Origin: CBDDFS01 sp965227255
Lineage (GTDB): Bacteria > Bacteroidota > Bacteroidia > Flavobacteriales_E > Vicingaceae
NCBI GenBank assembly: GCA_965227255.1
Contig: CBDDFS010000006.1
Location: forward strand, 186,001 to 250,000
Direction: 5' to 3'
DNA length: 64,000 nucleotides
Position 1 is the stretch's first letter, and every line of letters starts with the position of its first letter. The position numbers and the translations under genes are program-made. Shown piece by piece: positions 1-8,566 of the stretch. Below the pieces are notes generated by a model that did not search any database, was not told where the DNA came from, and saw only the letters and a list, made by a program, of their open reading frames with translations.

Positions 1-730
1 TGTAGTCTGGACCATAGCCATAATTCCATTCAAAACTTTTGTATTTCTCATCTGCTAGAAGCTGAATAGAATTCTTTTGACTGTCGCTGATCACGATTTC
101 ACCATTTGCACCAAGATCGTTTGACAAGTAAAGAATGAGCATGTCAACAAACTCATTGATATTTAAGGAATTATCCAGGTATTGACTGATGTTGGTGACT
201 TTAGACCGAACAGATTCAACTGCTCTTGATACGAATTTTTCCCGGTTAGAATTCAGTCCTTCTGACAGGTATTGAAGCCGTGAATCAAACAGCAATGTGC
301 CATGATGAAGAGCTCTTTTGTTTTTGGCATGAGCAGCGTGACCGGTTATTTTGAATCCATCTATAGTGAGATCATTTCGATCTGTGATCTCCGCTTTAAT
401 CTGAATTGTCCTGAGAAAATCTCTTACAAGCGCGGCATACTTCTTAAAGTCTATGACTTTGCTATCGGCTCCTGTGGTGATAAACGAAAAGTTCACATTG
501 CCTTTATCATGGTAAACCGTACCTCCTCCTGAAAACCTTCGGATCAGAGGAACCTTCATTTCATGCAGGAATCTCGAATTGGATTCGGCCACCGCATTCT
601 GGTGTTTTCCGCAGATAACAGAATCCCGATTAATGTATATCAGGATTATGTTTTCGTTCAAATTGAACAGTGTCTCTTCTAAAGCGAGATTGTAGAATGG
701 ATCTGAAGAAGGACTGAGATAAATTTTCAC
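1..730 (-). CDS. lplA: lipoate-protein ligase A (C-terminal part cut by window edge)
   Basis: Activates lipoate with ATP and transfers it to lysines of lipoyl domains (pyruvate and oxoglutarate dehydrogenases, GcvH). Translating the minus strand from position 730 gives an open frame to the window edge (243 residues) that contains RRFSGGGTVYHDKGNVNFSF around residues 64-83, the hallmark lipoyl-AMP binding loop of LplA, followed by a DGFKITGHA segment and HHGTLLFD, both typical of the family. The start is taken as GTG at 730 because an in-frame TGA lies two codons upstream (734-736). The protein is normally about 330 residues, so roughly the last quarter lies outside the window. It is divergent from the secreted-protein gene at 826. 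Family assignment is firm; start is reasonably firm. Confidence 0.88.
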   Translation of the reverse strand, partial: MKIYLSPSSDPFYNLALEETLFNLNENIILIYINRDSVICGKHQNAVAESNSRFLHEMKVPLIRRFSGGGTVYHDKGNVNFSFITTGADSKVIDFKKYAALVRDFLRTIQIKAEITDRNDLTIDGFKITGHAAHAKNKRALHHGTLLFDSRLQYLSEGLNSNREKFVSRAVESVRSKVTNISQYLDNSLNINEFVDMLILYLSNDLGANGEIVISDSQKNSIQLLADEKYKSFEWNYGYGPDY

Positions 731-825
731 GCTTCAAATGTCCGTTTTCAAAATGTAACTTCAAATCTTTTTTTATTGAAGCAACTAAAGTCTGTTTATA
801 TTCGTTTAGTGTTATAAACAGCGAT

Positions 826-3549
826 ATGAAAAAGACACTCCTCCTACTCTCAATCCTTTTGGCTGTATTTTCAATGAATGCCCAGCAAGTTCTGGGTGGT
901 GACATTACCTGGACATGCCTTACTTCTGGCAGTGATGCTGGTAAGTATGTGTTTCAGCTTACCCTATTCAATCAATGTGATTCAGGGTCTCTTTCAACTT
1001 CGAATCAGACCATTACAGTTCACAATGGTCCTATTTCAAGCATTCCTGTATCTTTTGTAAAAGAGGAAAACATATCTCTTGCCTGCTATGATACAGCACA
1101 GGTAGTTAATTGTAATCGGACTGGGACCGGTGCAGTTTCCATGGGTGTCTACAAATCCTCCCCTGTCACTTTAAGCGGTATCCCGGGTGCAGGAGGATGG
1201 AAATTCACATGGACTCATTGTTGCAGACCGGCCCACACCAACGTTTCAGGCACACCAGGATACACCCTGAGATCGGTGATGTACAATTTTCAGAATCAAA
1301 ACATGGACCCATGTTTCGATAATTCCCCGCAATTTCTGGCACCTCCAATGTCAAAATTGTGCGTCGGATATCCTGAAATTCTAAATCATTATGTAAATGA
1401 TTCAGACCCTGACCTGGTTCAACAAACTTTTGCCGAACCATGGAGCAATTCCACAACATGGCCTGGAAGTCCTGTTTCATTTAATGCCGGATATTCATTT
1501 TCAAGTCCGTTTCCCGGACTTTCACACGATAGTTTAAATGTTCCCGCATTTTTGGAAAATCCAACGGGTGACATCAAATACACCTCCTACACAACAAATA
1601 AAATTCAACATACAGTTAAGGTTTCCAGCACGAGGGACAACATTTTAATTTCTGAGGTTTATCGAGATTTCACGATAGAGTTGATCAATTGTCCTCCCAC
1701 ATCCACTATTCCTCCTTTAGCAAATGTCGCTCCTTATGTAACATTTCGAGATTCTGCTAATTCGCCTTCTATTAAGCCATTTCCGGTAGTTGATACTATT
1801 TGGGCTGGTTCACCCGTTAAGGTGAACATAAATTCGACTGATATTCAGTTTCTTCCGGGTTTCATAGGTCAGACAAATTATATGAGGGCATTTGGCGGAC
1901 AATTAGGAACTGGGTACATTAGCACAAGTTCTGGTTGCGATCAGCCTCCATGTGCCACCCTCGATACCGGAACATTTTACAATCCTGTAAATAAATACTG
2001 GGAGGGAACATTTGGACTTCATACGGACCTTACCTGGAATACCGATTCTTCACATGGAATTCAGGCAGGAAAAGCATATAATTTTTATTTCCAAACGAAT
2101 GATGATTGGTGTCCAACTCCCGGAGTTTCTGTGCACACCTATTCAGTGGTTGTATATGAAACACCAAGCAACTGGATCGCCGGAAAGGTATTCGAAGACT
2201 TGAATGGCAATGGCACTCAGGATATGGGAGAACCAAACGTCCCGAATATTTTGGTGAGACAATTACCAAGTCATTTCTATTATAATACAGATGCGGCTGG
2301 AGAATACTATTTGGGAGCCTATACAGGAAGTCATGACATCAGCATTCGTCTACCTAAATATCATACTCTAACTACTCCATCTGCAGGCAAGCACACTATT
2401 GTAACCAGTGGTAGCAATAATATCTATAGTGGTAATGATTTTGGTATTCAGATCATTCCAAATATCAATGATCTGAGGGTTGACTTGACTGCCATTAGCA
2501 CCAACCGACCCGGATTTTCCTTGGTATATCAGATGGATTATGATAACATCGGAACTTCGACTTTAAGTGGTAACGTCAGTCTTCAAATAGATACATCTAT
2601 TCTGAGCTTCACCACGGCAAATCCAAGTCCAACAACTTCAGTTGGGGGGTATTATGTTTGGACATTTTCCAATCTAGCCAAAAATACAGGAGGAAGCATT
2701 TCTGCCAATTTCGTAATTGATTCAAGCGCGAGCAGCGGAGACAGTATCATGGCTTTCACAAGTATCAACCCAATTACAGGTGATACGATTCCATCGGACA
2801 ACATAGATTCTCTCCTTAAAATTGTAGTTAATTCATGGGATCCAAACAATAAGGAATCTTATCCTCGAGATGTTGTATACGAGAGCAATATTCGAAACAG
2901 TGAATTTATCGAGTATACTCTGAATTTTCAGAATACAGGAAGTGCCTCGGCAATTGACGTGAGAATTGAGGATTGGATTCCAGAGAAGCTGGATATTGAA
3001 ACCTTTGAGCAACTCGGTTCCAGTCATTCTATGTATTACGAAATAAGAGGAAGGAAAATAACCTGGTTCTTTGACAACATCAATCTTCCGGATTCTTCAA
3101 CCAATTTTGATGCCAGCATGGGCTTTGTAAAATTCAGAATCAAAGCGGATCCAACTTTACCTCTTGGTGATACGATTTACAATTCGATTAATATTTTCTT
3201 CGATCTGAATGAGCCGGTTTACGCAGAAAATAAAATTGCCATCGTTGAGGATCTGCCAGTCATAATCCCAGGCATCAACGATCCTCTTACACAAGTTGAT
3301 CCCGTCGTTATCTTTCCAAATCCTTCAGAGGATCTCTTCAACTTGAGAATTCAGAGTGAAAAACAGGAAACCTTGCAATATGGCATATTCACAATTTCAG
3401 GGAATCAAATTGATGCCGGATATCTCAATGCCGACTCAGATGGTCTGGTTAGTGCTGAAATTGATCTCTCACAGCAGAAAAGAGGAATCTATCTGATACG
3501 AATTCAAGGAGAGGAGATCAATGTGGTTAAAAAACTGGTACTGAAATAA
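826..3549 (+). CDS. secreted multidomain protein with T9SS sorting domain
   Basis: 907 residues. An N-terminal signal peptide (about residues 1-19, ending MNA before QQ) sends it through Sec. The N-terminal 440 residues have no domain I can name. Residues about 448-540 resemble an SdrD B-like (Cna-B type) beta-sandwich, with the calcium-type motif DLNGNGTQD. Residues about 670-808 match the DUF7619 domain common in Bacteroidota surface proteins (WDPNNKE, FQNTG, SINIFFDLNEPV). The last ~80 residues are a type A T9SS sorting domain: FPNPSEDLFNLRI, then GIYLIRI and KKLVLK at the end. The inferred location is cell surface or medium, exported by the T9SS whose core genes are at 15-21 kb. Function is unknown; an adhesive or structural role is inference. 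Confidence 0.85.
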   Translation: MKKTLLLLSILLAVFSMNAQQVLGGDITWTCLTSGSDAGKYVFQLTLFNQCDSGSLSTSNQTITVHNGPISSIPVSFVKEENISLACYDTAQVVNCNRTGTGAVSMGVYKSSPVTLSGIPGAGGWKFTWTHCCRPAHTNVSGTPGYTLRSVMYNFQNQNMDPCFDNSPQFLAPPMSKLCVGYPEILNHYVNDSDPDLVQQTFAEPWSNSTTWPGSPVSFNAGYSFSSPFPGLSHDSLNVPAFLENPTGDIKYTSYTTNKIQHTVKVSSTRDNILISEVYRDFTIELINCPPTSTIPPLANVAPYVTFRDSANSPSIKPFPVVDTIWAGSPVKVNINSTDIQFLPGFIGQTNYMRAFGGQLGTGYISTSSGCDQPPCATLDTGTFYNPVNKYWEGTFGLHTDLTWNTDSSHGIQAGKAYNFYFQTNDDWCPTPGVSVHTYSVVVYETPSNWIAGKVFEDLNGNGTQDMGEPNVPNILVRQLPSHFYYNTDAAGEYYLGAYTGSHDISIRLPKYHTLTTPSAGKHTIVTSGSNNIYSGNDFGIQIIPNINDLRVDLTAISTNRPGFSLVYQMDYDNIGTSTLSGNVSLQIDTSILSFTTANPSPTTSVGGYYVWTFSNLAKNTGGSISANFVIDSSASSGDSIMAFTSINPITGDTIPSDNIDSLLKIVVNSWDPNNKESYPRDVVYESNIRNSEFIEYTLNFQNTGSASAIDVRIEDWIPEKLDIETFEQLGSSHSMYYEIRGRKITWFFDNINLPDSSTNFDASMGFVKFRIKADPTLPLGDTIYNSINIFFDLNEPVYAENKIAIVEDLPVIIPGINDPLTQVDPVVIFPNPSEDLFNLRIQSEKQETLQYGIFTISGNQIDAGYLNADSDGLVSAEIDLSQQKRGIYLIRIQGEEINVVKKLVLK

Positions 3550-3551
3550 AA

Positions 3552-3577
3552 AAAGTCCCGCCAATGGGCGGGACTTT
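3552..3577. terminator. bidirectional rho-independent terminator
   Basis: A perfect 11-bp stem (AAAGTCCCGCC / GGCGGGACTTT) with a 4-base AATG loop sits between two convergent genes, the secreted protein and groL. It has A-rich sequence on one side and T-rich on the other, so it can end transcripts from both directions. Confidence 0.88.
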
Positions 3578-3600
3578 CTTCTTTATCTTGTTGAGGATGC

Positions 3601-5241
3601 TTACATCATTCCTCCCATGCCACCTGGCATGCCACCACCCATTGGTGGAGCAGCAGGAGCCTCTTCTTCCGCATCAGCTATAACGCATTCTGTAGTTAGA
3701 AGCATACCTGCAATTGAAGCAGCATTCTCAAGGGCAACCCTTGATACTTTGGTTGGATCAATTACACCGGCATCGAGCAGATTTTCGTAAGTCTCCGTTC
3801 GAGCATTGTAACCGTAATCATCTTTTCCGTCTTTGATTGTTTGAACAACGATTGAACCTTCGCCACCAGCATTAGCTACGATTTGACGAATTGGCTCTTC
3901 CAATGCTCTTTTCACAATGGAAATACCTGTAGTCTCATCTTCGTTCTCACCTTTGAGTTTTTCAAGACCTGAGATCAAACGGATGAAGGCAACTCCACCA
4001 CCTGGAACAATTCCTTCTTCTACAGCAGCTCTGGTTGCATGTAATGCATCATCAACCCTGTCCTTCTTCTCTTTCATCTCAACTTCCGAGGCAGCACCAA
4101 CATAAAGTACAGCTACACCACCTGAAAGCTTGGCCAGTCTCTCTTGAAGTTTCTCCTTGTCATAATCTGAAGAAGAAGCCTCAATTTGAGATTTGATCTG
4201 GCTAACTCTTGAAGAAATATCCTCACTGTTACCAGCGCCATTGACTATGGTTGTATTGTCTTTGTCGATTGTTACTTTCTCAGCACTTCCGAGATACGAC
4301 AAATCAGCGTTTTCAAGCTTATATCCTCTTTCCTCAGAGATCAAAGTTCCACCCGTAAGGATAGCAATATCCTCAAGCATGGCCTTTCTTCTGTCTCCGA
4401 AACCAGGAGCCTTTACAGCAGCTACCTTAAGCGCACCTCTCAATTTATTCACAACCAAAGTGGCAAGAGCTTCACCCTCCACATCTTCAGCAACGATCAA
4501 CAATGGTCTTCCAGATTGAGATGTCTTCTCAAGTACTGGAAGAAGATCTTTCATGTTCGAGATCTTTTTGTCGAAAAGAAGAATGTATGGACTCTCCAAT
4601 TCAGCTTCCATCTTCTCGCCATCGGTAACGAAGTAAGGAGAAAGATATCCTCTGTCGAACTGCATACCTTCAACAACTTCAACAGTCGTATCCGTTCCTT
4701 TTGCTTCTTCAACAGTGATCACTCCTTCCTTGCTAACCTTGCCCATTGCTTCAGCGATCAGAGCACCAATAGTCTCATCGTTGTTCGCTGAAATAGATGC
4801 AACCTGCTTGATTTTTTCATTGTCATCACCTACTTCTTTAGAAAGTTTGTGAAGACCTTCTACTACTTTCTTCACTGCAAGATCGATTCCTCTCTTCAAA
4901 TCCATTGGATTTGCTCCGGCCGCTACGTTCTTCAAACCTGAAGAAACCATAGCCTGAGCCAGAATGGTAGCAGTTGTAGTACCGTCACCGGCATCATCAG
5001 CAGTTTTAGAGGCCACCTCTTTCAACATCTGTGCACCCATGTTTTCAACCGGGTCTTTCAATTCAATTTCCTTGGCAACAGAAACACCATCTTTGGTCAT
5101 GCTCGGCGCACCGAACTTCTTATCCATGATAACATTTCTTCCTTTAGGACCAAGGGTAACTTTTACGGCATTTGCCAATTGATCAACTCCTCTTTTGAGT
5201 TGGTCTCTGGCTTCCTGATCAAAAGTTATTTCTTTCGCCAT
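3601..5241 (-). CDS. groL: chaperonin GroEL (60 kDa)
   Basis: ATP-driven cytosolic folding chamber that works with GroES. 546 residues, the usual family length. It begins MAKEITFDQEAR, carries the ATP-site motif VTLGPKGRNV near residue 30 and DGVSVAKEIELKDPVENMGA, and DAGDGTTTATILAQAM near residues 86-101, and ends with the Gly-Gly-Met tail (PPMGGGMPGGMGGMM). It lies 28 bp downstream of groS in the same orientation and is presumably co-transcribed from the promoter upstream of groS. No other GroEL copy is in the window. Confidence 0.98.
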   Translation of the reverse strand: MAKEITFDQEARDQLKRGVDQLANAVKVTLGPKGRNVIMDKKFGAPSMTKDGVSVAKEIELKDPVENMGAQMLKEVASKTADDAGDGTTTATILAQAMVSSGLKNVAAGANPMDLKRGIDLAVKKVVEGLHKLSKEVGDDNEKIKQVASISANNDETIGALIAEAMGKVSKEGVITVEEAKGTDTTVEVVEGMQFDRGYLSPYFVTDGEKMEAELESPYILLFDKKISNMKDLLPVLEKTSQSGRPLLIVAEDVEGEALATLVVNKLRGALKVAAVKAPGFGDRRKAMLEDIAILTGGTLISEERGYKLENADLSYLGSAEKVTIDKDNTTIVNGAGNSEDISSRVSQIKSQIEASSSDYDKEKLQERLAKLSGGVAVLYVGAASEVEMKEKKDRVDDALHATRAAVEEGIVPGGGVAFIRLISGLEKLKGENEDETTGISIVKRALEEPIRQIVANAGGEGSIVVQTIKDGKDDYGYNARTETYENLLDAGVIDPTKVSRVALENAASIAGMLLTTECVIADAEEEAPAAPPMGGGMPGGMGGMM

Positions 5242-5269
5242 TTTCTTTATTTATTTTTTGTGTGATTGA

Positions 5270-5545
5270 TTAAATAATTGCTAGAATGTCAGATTCCCTC
5301 ATCATGAGATAATCGCTTCCCTCAAATGATAATTCAGTTCCAGAATACTTACCATAAAGAACTGTATCTCCAACTTTCACTGTAAGGGGCTCGTCTGGTT
5401 TACCATTACCAACCGCAACCACTTTTCCTTTCTGAGGTTTTTCCTTTGCAGTGTCAGGAATAATAATTCCTCCAGCTGTTTTTTCTTCCGCAGGAGCCGG
5501 TTCCACCAAAACTCTGTCTGCTAAAGGCTTAATGTTTACTGCCAT
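5270..5545 (-). CDS. groS: co-chaperonin GroES (10 kDa)
   Basis: Heptameric lid of the GroEL chamber. The start is placed at the ATG at 5545, giving MAVNIKPLADRVLVEPAP and 91 residues, the normal size. An in-frame ATG at 5587 would add 14 residues with no family counterpart and would lie upstream of the predicted transcription start (about 5582). The family mobile loop and the DTVLYGKYSGTEL segment are present. First gene of the groS-groL pair; a sigma-54-type promoter is seen upstream. Confidence 0.96.
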   Translation of the reverse strand: MAVNIKPLADRVLVEPAPAEEKTAGGIIIPDTAKEKPQKGKVVAVGNGKPDEPLTVKVGDTVLYGKYSGTELSFEGSDYLMMRESDILAII

Positions 5546-5592
5546 TTTTATGAAATTATTTGTTTGTAATTCTTCAAATTTTATCAAGAAGA

Positions 5593-5608
5593 TGCAGAAA
5601 TAGTGCCA
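5593..5608 (-). promoter_or_regulatory. candidate sigma-54 (-24/-12) promoter of groSL
   Basis: On the minus strand this reads TGGCACTATTTCTGCA. The consensus is TGGCAC-N5-TTGCW; here the -24 half is perfect, the -12 half has one mismatch (CTGC), and the essential GG-N10-GC spacing is exact. The predicted start near 5582 gives a 37-nt leader to the groS ATG. A gene for a sigma-54 activator lies in the same gene cluster (7325-8536). Confidence 0.6.
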
Positions 5609-5659
5609 TACGGACCATTTCCATCAAAAAAGACAAAATTGCACTTGAAATTCTCTGCG

Positions 5660-5678
5660 CTGTCAGATATTATGACAG
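5660..5678. promoter_or_regulatory. inverted repeat upstream of groS, candidate activator site
   Basis: CTGTCA-N7-TGACAG, a perfect 6-bp inverted repeat, with an extra half-site TGACA at 5681-5685. It is centred about 87 bp upstream of the predicted sigma-54 start, within the usual range for enhancer sites of sigma-54 activators. No CIRCE element (TTAGCACTC-N9-GAGTGCTAA) is present, so HrcA control is not supported. The protein that binds is inferred. Confidence 0.5.
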
Positions 5679-5688
5679 CCTGACATTA

Positions 5689-6045
5689 TTAATTATTGTC
5701 AGGTGATCCACCTTGCTGATCCGGAACCGGTATGTCATTCACCGGTGGAGCCTGAATTGGATCGGGCATGTTCTGAACGCCTTCCTGCAATTCTGACTCA
5801 TTGCTGTCTTCAATGATCAGATTATTCGAATTGAACGAAGACGAAATTATACTGAGCACCACAAGAGCGATACCCAGAGTCCATGTAGCTTTTTCAAGGA
5901 AATCTGCAGTCCTTCTCACTCCCATTACCTGATTCGATGATGAGAAGTTAGAGGCTAGTCCGCCTTTTGGATTCTGAACCATGATAACCAAAATAAGGAA
6001 GATGGCTACCAGAAATATTAAAACTGAAACGATTCCTTCTAACAT
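5689..6045 (-). CDS. secG: preprotein translocase subunit SecG
   Basis: Small membrane subunit of the SecYEG channel. 118 residues with two predicted membrane helices (about 1-20 and 55-75) around the family signature VMVQNPKGGLASNF (read here as IMVQNPKGGLASNF). The C-terminal ~40 residues are acidic and proline-rich and extend beyond the conserved core, as often in Bacteroidota. Its ATG overlaps the stop codon of the upstream TPR gene by one base (TAATG), indicating translational coupling. Confidence 0.93.
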   Translation of the reverse strand: MLEGIVSVLIFLVAIFLILVIMVQNPKGGLASNFSSSNQVMGVRRTADFLEKATWTLGIALVVLSIISSSFNSNNLIIEDSNESELQEGVQNMPDPIQAPPVNDIPVPDQQGGSPDNN

Positions 6046-6824
6046 TACTTTTGCTTTATAAATTCAATTTGGGCCGCAAAATAAGGGCTTTTTTCTGGAT
6101 ATTTCAACATCAGACGCTCATATATTTCTATGGCTTTCATTCGATTACCCTGGTCGAGATGAATCTTAGCCAAGGTCTCTGTCACAAAATCATCATCAAT
6201 ATCCTGCGAACTTTGCTTAGCCAGATTCTCACCAGGAACTTCTTTTTCCACATCCACATTCACACTCACGCCGATATGCGGATCCTGTTTTATAAAATCG
6301 TCAATAAGCTCACTGTCTGTCTTCACGTCCTCGGTCGGATTTCCCTCAAAGAAGTTCAGCCAGTTTGATAAAGTCTGAGTTTGATTTCCCGTTTCACGTG
6401 ATTCTTCCTTCCTTGGAATTTCAGTTTCCGATGGGAGATCTTCGAGTTTATAAGCACCTGCACTTTCCGTCCTGATCAGTTCCTCCAACTCATCCTTTTC
6501 AACCTTCAATTCGGGAATTTCAATCTGAGTGTCTTGAATTTCTTTTGATTCTGCCTCCGGCCTCTCAACAACCTGACTATCAAGACGAACCTCCGAACTT
6601 TGAATCAAGTCATACATGACCCTCCTGGATGGCACATAGGCTGCAGTGAGATTAAGCTGTTTTTCAAAAAGAACACTATCCTCGTCTTTCAACTTCTTGG
6701 CAAGCAGCAGCTGAGCCGCTGAAAAATAAGGGAATTCCTGAATAATCTTTTTCAAATCCTCAATACTCAGGGCCTGAATATTCGCCTGATCACTTATTGC
6801 TGAATTGAATGTGGACTTGATCAT
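6045..6824 (-). CDS. tetratricopeptide-repeat protein of the lptE-secG cluster
   Basis: 259 residues, no signal peptide or membrane segment, so probably cytoplasmic. The N-terminal ~75 residues form a conserved helical block (SIEDLKKIIQEFPYFSAAQLLLAKKL), the middle is acidic and low in complexity, and the C-terminal ~40 residues look like a TPR motif (ETLAKIHLDQGNRMKAIEIYERLMLKYPEKSPYFAAQIEFI). It sits between lptE and secG and overlaps secG by one base. Proteins of this shape at this place are common in Bacteroidota from memory; the function is unknown and a link to envelope biogenesis rests only on context. Confidence 0.75.
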   Translation of the reverse strand: MIKSTFNSAISDQANIQALSIEDLKKIIQEFPYFSAAQLLLAKKLKDEDSVLFEKQLNLTAAYVPSRRVMYDLIQSSEVRLDSQVVERPEAESKEIQDTQIEIPELKVEKDELEELIRTESAGAYKLEDLPSETEIPRKEESRETGNQTQTLSNWLNFFEGNPTEDVKTDSELIDDFIKQDPHIGVSVNVDVEKEVPGENLAKQSSQDIDDDFVTETLAKIHLDQGNRMKAIEIYERLMLKYPEKSPYFAAQIEFIKQK

Positions 6825-6825
6825 T

Positions 6826-7338
6826 TTACCAATTACTTACTGCAGCATCAAATATAGATTGAACCAACTGTTGATTGATGTCCTCCATCAATTCAAGTTC
6901 AACATCCTGCAAATTTTGGGAGGCATCGTAATCCTGATATTTCTGAAAAGAGCGATCAAAACTATTCTTCGGTTCTACCTTATTGATAAAACGAACACGC
7001 ACGGTAATGGTTAATCTTTCAGCATTGGCAAACTGATCACTTCCCACAGATACGGCCTTTGATCGGTATCCGGTGATCTTTCCCTCGAAGTGCAAATCAC
7101 CATCATTATCTGTAAGAGTAAGGTTCGTTTGTGATACGAATATTTCTCGTAAAGCTTCTGTGAACAATTGTTCTAAAACCGGCGGTGCCTGCTGAGCAAC
7201 AGAATTGAAGAAGTCGACCGACACGGTCTTAACTTCAGGAGATATGGAAGCGCCTGTAAAGGAATAATTACAGGAAGAAAAAAGTGCGAAGATGCCAAGG
7301 ATCTTCATCGAGAGCCTCAGCTTCTTAAGCAAGATCAT
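6826..7338 (-). CDS. lptE: LPS-assembly lipoprotein LptE
   Basis: Outer-membrane lipoprotein that plugs LptD and helps insert lipopolysaccharide. From the ATG at 7338 it has 170 residues: a basic N-terminus, a hydrophobic stretch and lipobox FSSC with Cys23, then CNYSFTGASISPEVKTVSVDFFNS, the start typical of Bacteroidota LptE, and a LPS-assembly fold with NLTLTDNDGDLHFEGKITGY. This start overlaps the end of the sigma-54 activator gene by 14 bp. A shorter start at 7308 (MKILGIFALF) is also possible; an in-frame ATG at 7410 would add residues without a signal peptide at the N-terminus and is rejected. Confidence 0.85.
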   Translation of the reverse strand: MILLKKLRLSMKILGIFALFSSCNYSFTGASISPEVKTVSVDFFNSVAQQAPPVLEQLFTEALREIFVSQTNLTLTDNDGDLHFEGKITGYRSKAVSVGSDQFANAERLTITVRVRFINKVEPKNSFDRSFQKYQDYDASQNLQDVELELMEDINQQLVQSIFDAAVSNW

Positions 7339-8536
7339 ATTCCTTAATTTTTCTGTACAATGTTCTTTCGCTGATTCCCAACTCTTCAGCGGCCAGCTTT
7401 CTTCGACCATTGTATTTTGACAAAGCCTTTTTAATCAATTGCTTTTCTGTATCCGCAAGGGACAGTGATTCTTCCAAAACCACTGAGTCCTGAATGGCAT
7501 CGATCTCGTCTTCATCTTCATCCCTCGGGTGCTGAATTTGAGGAGTCTCAGAGTACTCACTCAACTTTTTAACTTCCGGCACAAAATGAGGTATAGGTGT
7601 GTCATCTACCTCGGGCATAGCACCTCCTTCATGAACAAACTTCTTTAATTCAGTGACATCCCTCTTCAGATCAAAAAGGATCTTGTACAGAATCTCCCTT
7701 TCCGACATACCCGAATCTTCCTGGCCCTGATAAAGAATAGGCAATTGGTTATCGTTCACATGAGGGAGGTATGATTGCAGAACATTTCTGTCAATCGACT
7801 TACTCGTTTCAATCACGGATATCTGCTCCGTTACATTCTTCAGCTGTCGCACATTACCAGGCCACCTATAGCTTTCGAGCAGTTCTTTGGCATCATCTGT
7901 GAGCCTCACCACAGGCATCTTGTACTTTTCTGCAAAATCTGCGGCAAATTTTCTAAAGATCAAATGAATGTCTTCGTTTCTTTCTCTCAAAGGAGGCATG
8001 CCAATGGGAACGGTATTCAATCTGTAATATAGATCCTCTCTGAATTTTCCTTTTTTGATGGCCTGCGGAATATCAACATTCGTGGCCGCAATAATCCTCA
8101 CATCAGTCTTCTGAACTTTGGAGGAACCTACACGAATGAATTCTCCGCTTTCCAAAACACGAAGTAATCGAACCTGGGATTGAAGCGGTAATTCCGCAAC
8201 CTCATCGAGAAAAATAGTACCGCCATCGGCTACTTCGAAATAACCCTTTCTGGCTTCATGAGCCCCGGTGAATGAACCTTTTTCATGACCGAATAATTCC
8301 GAGTCCATCGTACCTTCAGGAATTGCACCGCAGTTTACCGCAATGTATTTCGCATGCTTTCTTGCACTCAATTGATGGATGATCTGCGGAAAAACCTCTT
8401 TACCTGTACCACTCTCCCCGGTGATCAAAACAGAAAGATCTGTATTCGCAACCTGGGCAGCTACATCAATGGCTCTGTCAAGCAAAGGCGAAGAACCAAT
8501 GATTCCAAAACGCTGTTTTATTTGTTGATGATTCAA
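7325..8536 (-). CDS. sigma-54-dependent transcriptional activator (AAA+, Fis-type HTH)
   Basis: 403 residues. The AAA+ module starts almost at residue 1, with no receiver or other sensor domain before it: Walker A GESGTGKE at 40-47, the sigma-54 contact loop GSFTGA at 87-92 (usual GAFTGA, with Ser at position 2), Walker B GGTIFLDEV at 105-113, and the sensor region RIIAATN. A non-conserved acidic linker (about 265-360) leads to a Fis-type helix-turn-helix at the C-terminus (AAEELGISERTLYRKIKEYDL). Such PspF-like activators hydrolyse ATP to open sigma-54 promoters. It is downstream of miaB and overlaps lptE. The candidate sigma-54 promoter of groS in the same cluster is a plausible target. Confidence 0.92.
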   Translation of the reverse strand: MNHQQIKQRFGIIGSSPLLDRAIDVAAQVANTDLSVLITGESGTGKEVFPQIIHQLSARKHAKYIAVNCGAIPEGTMDSELFGHEKGSFTGAHEARKGYFEVADGGTIFLDEVAELPLQSQVRLLRVLESGEFIRVGSSKVQKTDVRIIAATNVDIPQAIKKGKFREDLYYRLNTVPIGMPPLRERNEDIHLIFRKFAADFAEKYKMPVVRLTDDAKELLESYRWPGNVRQLKNVTEQISVIETSKSIDRNVLQSYLPHVNDNQLPILYQGQEDSGMSEREILYKILFDLKRDVTELKKFVHEGGAMPEVDDTPIPHFVPEVKKLSEYSETPQIQHPRDEDEDEIDAIQDSVVLEESLSLADTEKQLIKKALSKYNGRRKLAAEELGISERTLYRKIKEYDLA

Positions 8537-8566
8537 ATCTTAAATCGTTAATCTCTAATTGTTAAT

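Noticed and set aside
5546..5690. CIRCE/HrcA operator upstream of groS
   Set aside because: No TTAGCACTC-N9-GAGTGCTAA in the region; the inverted repeat present is of another type.
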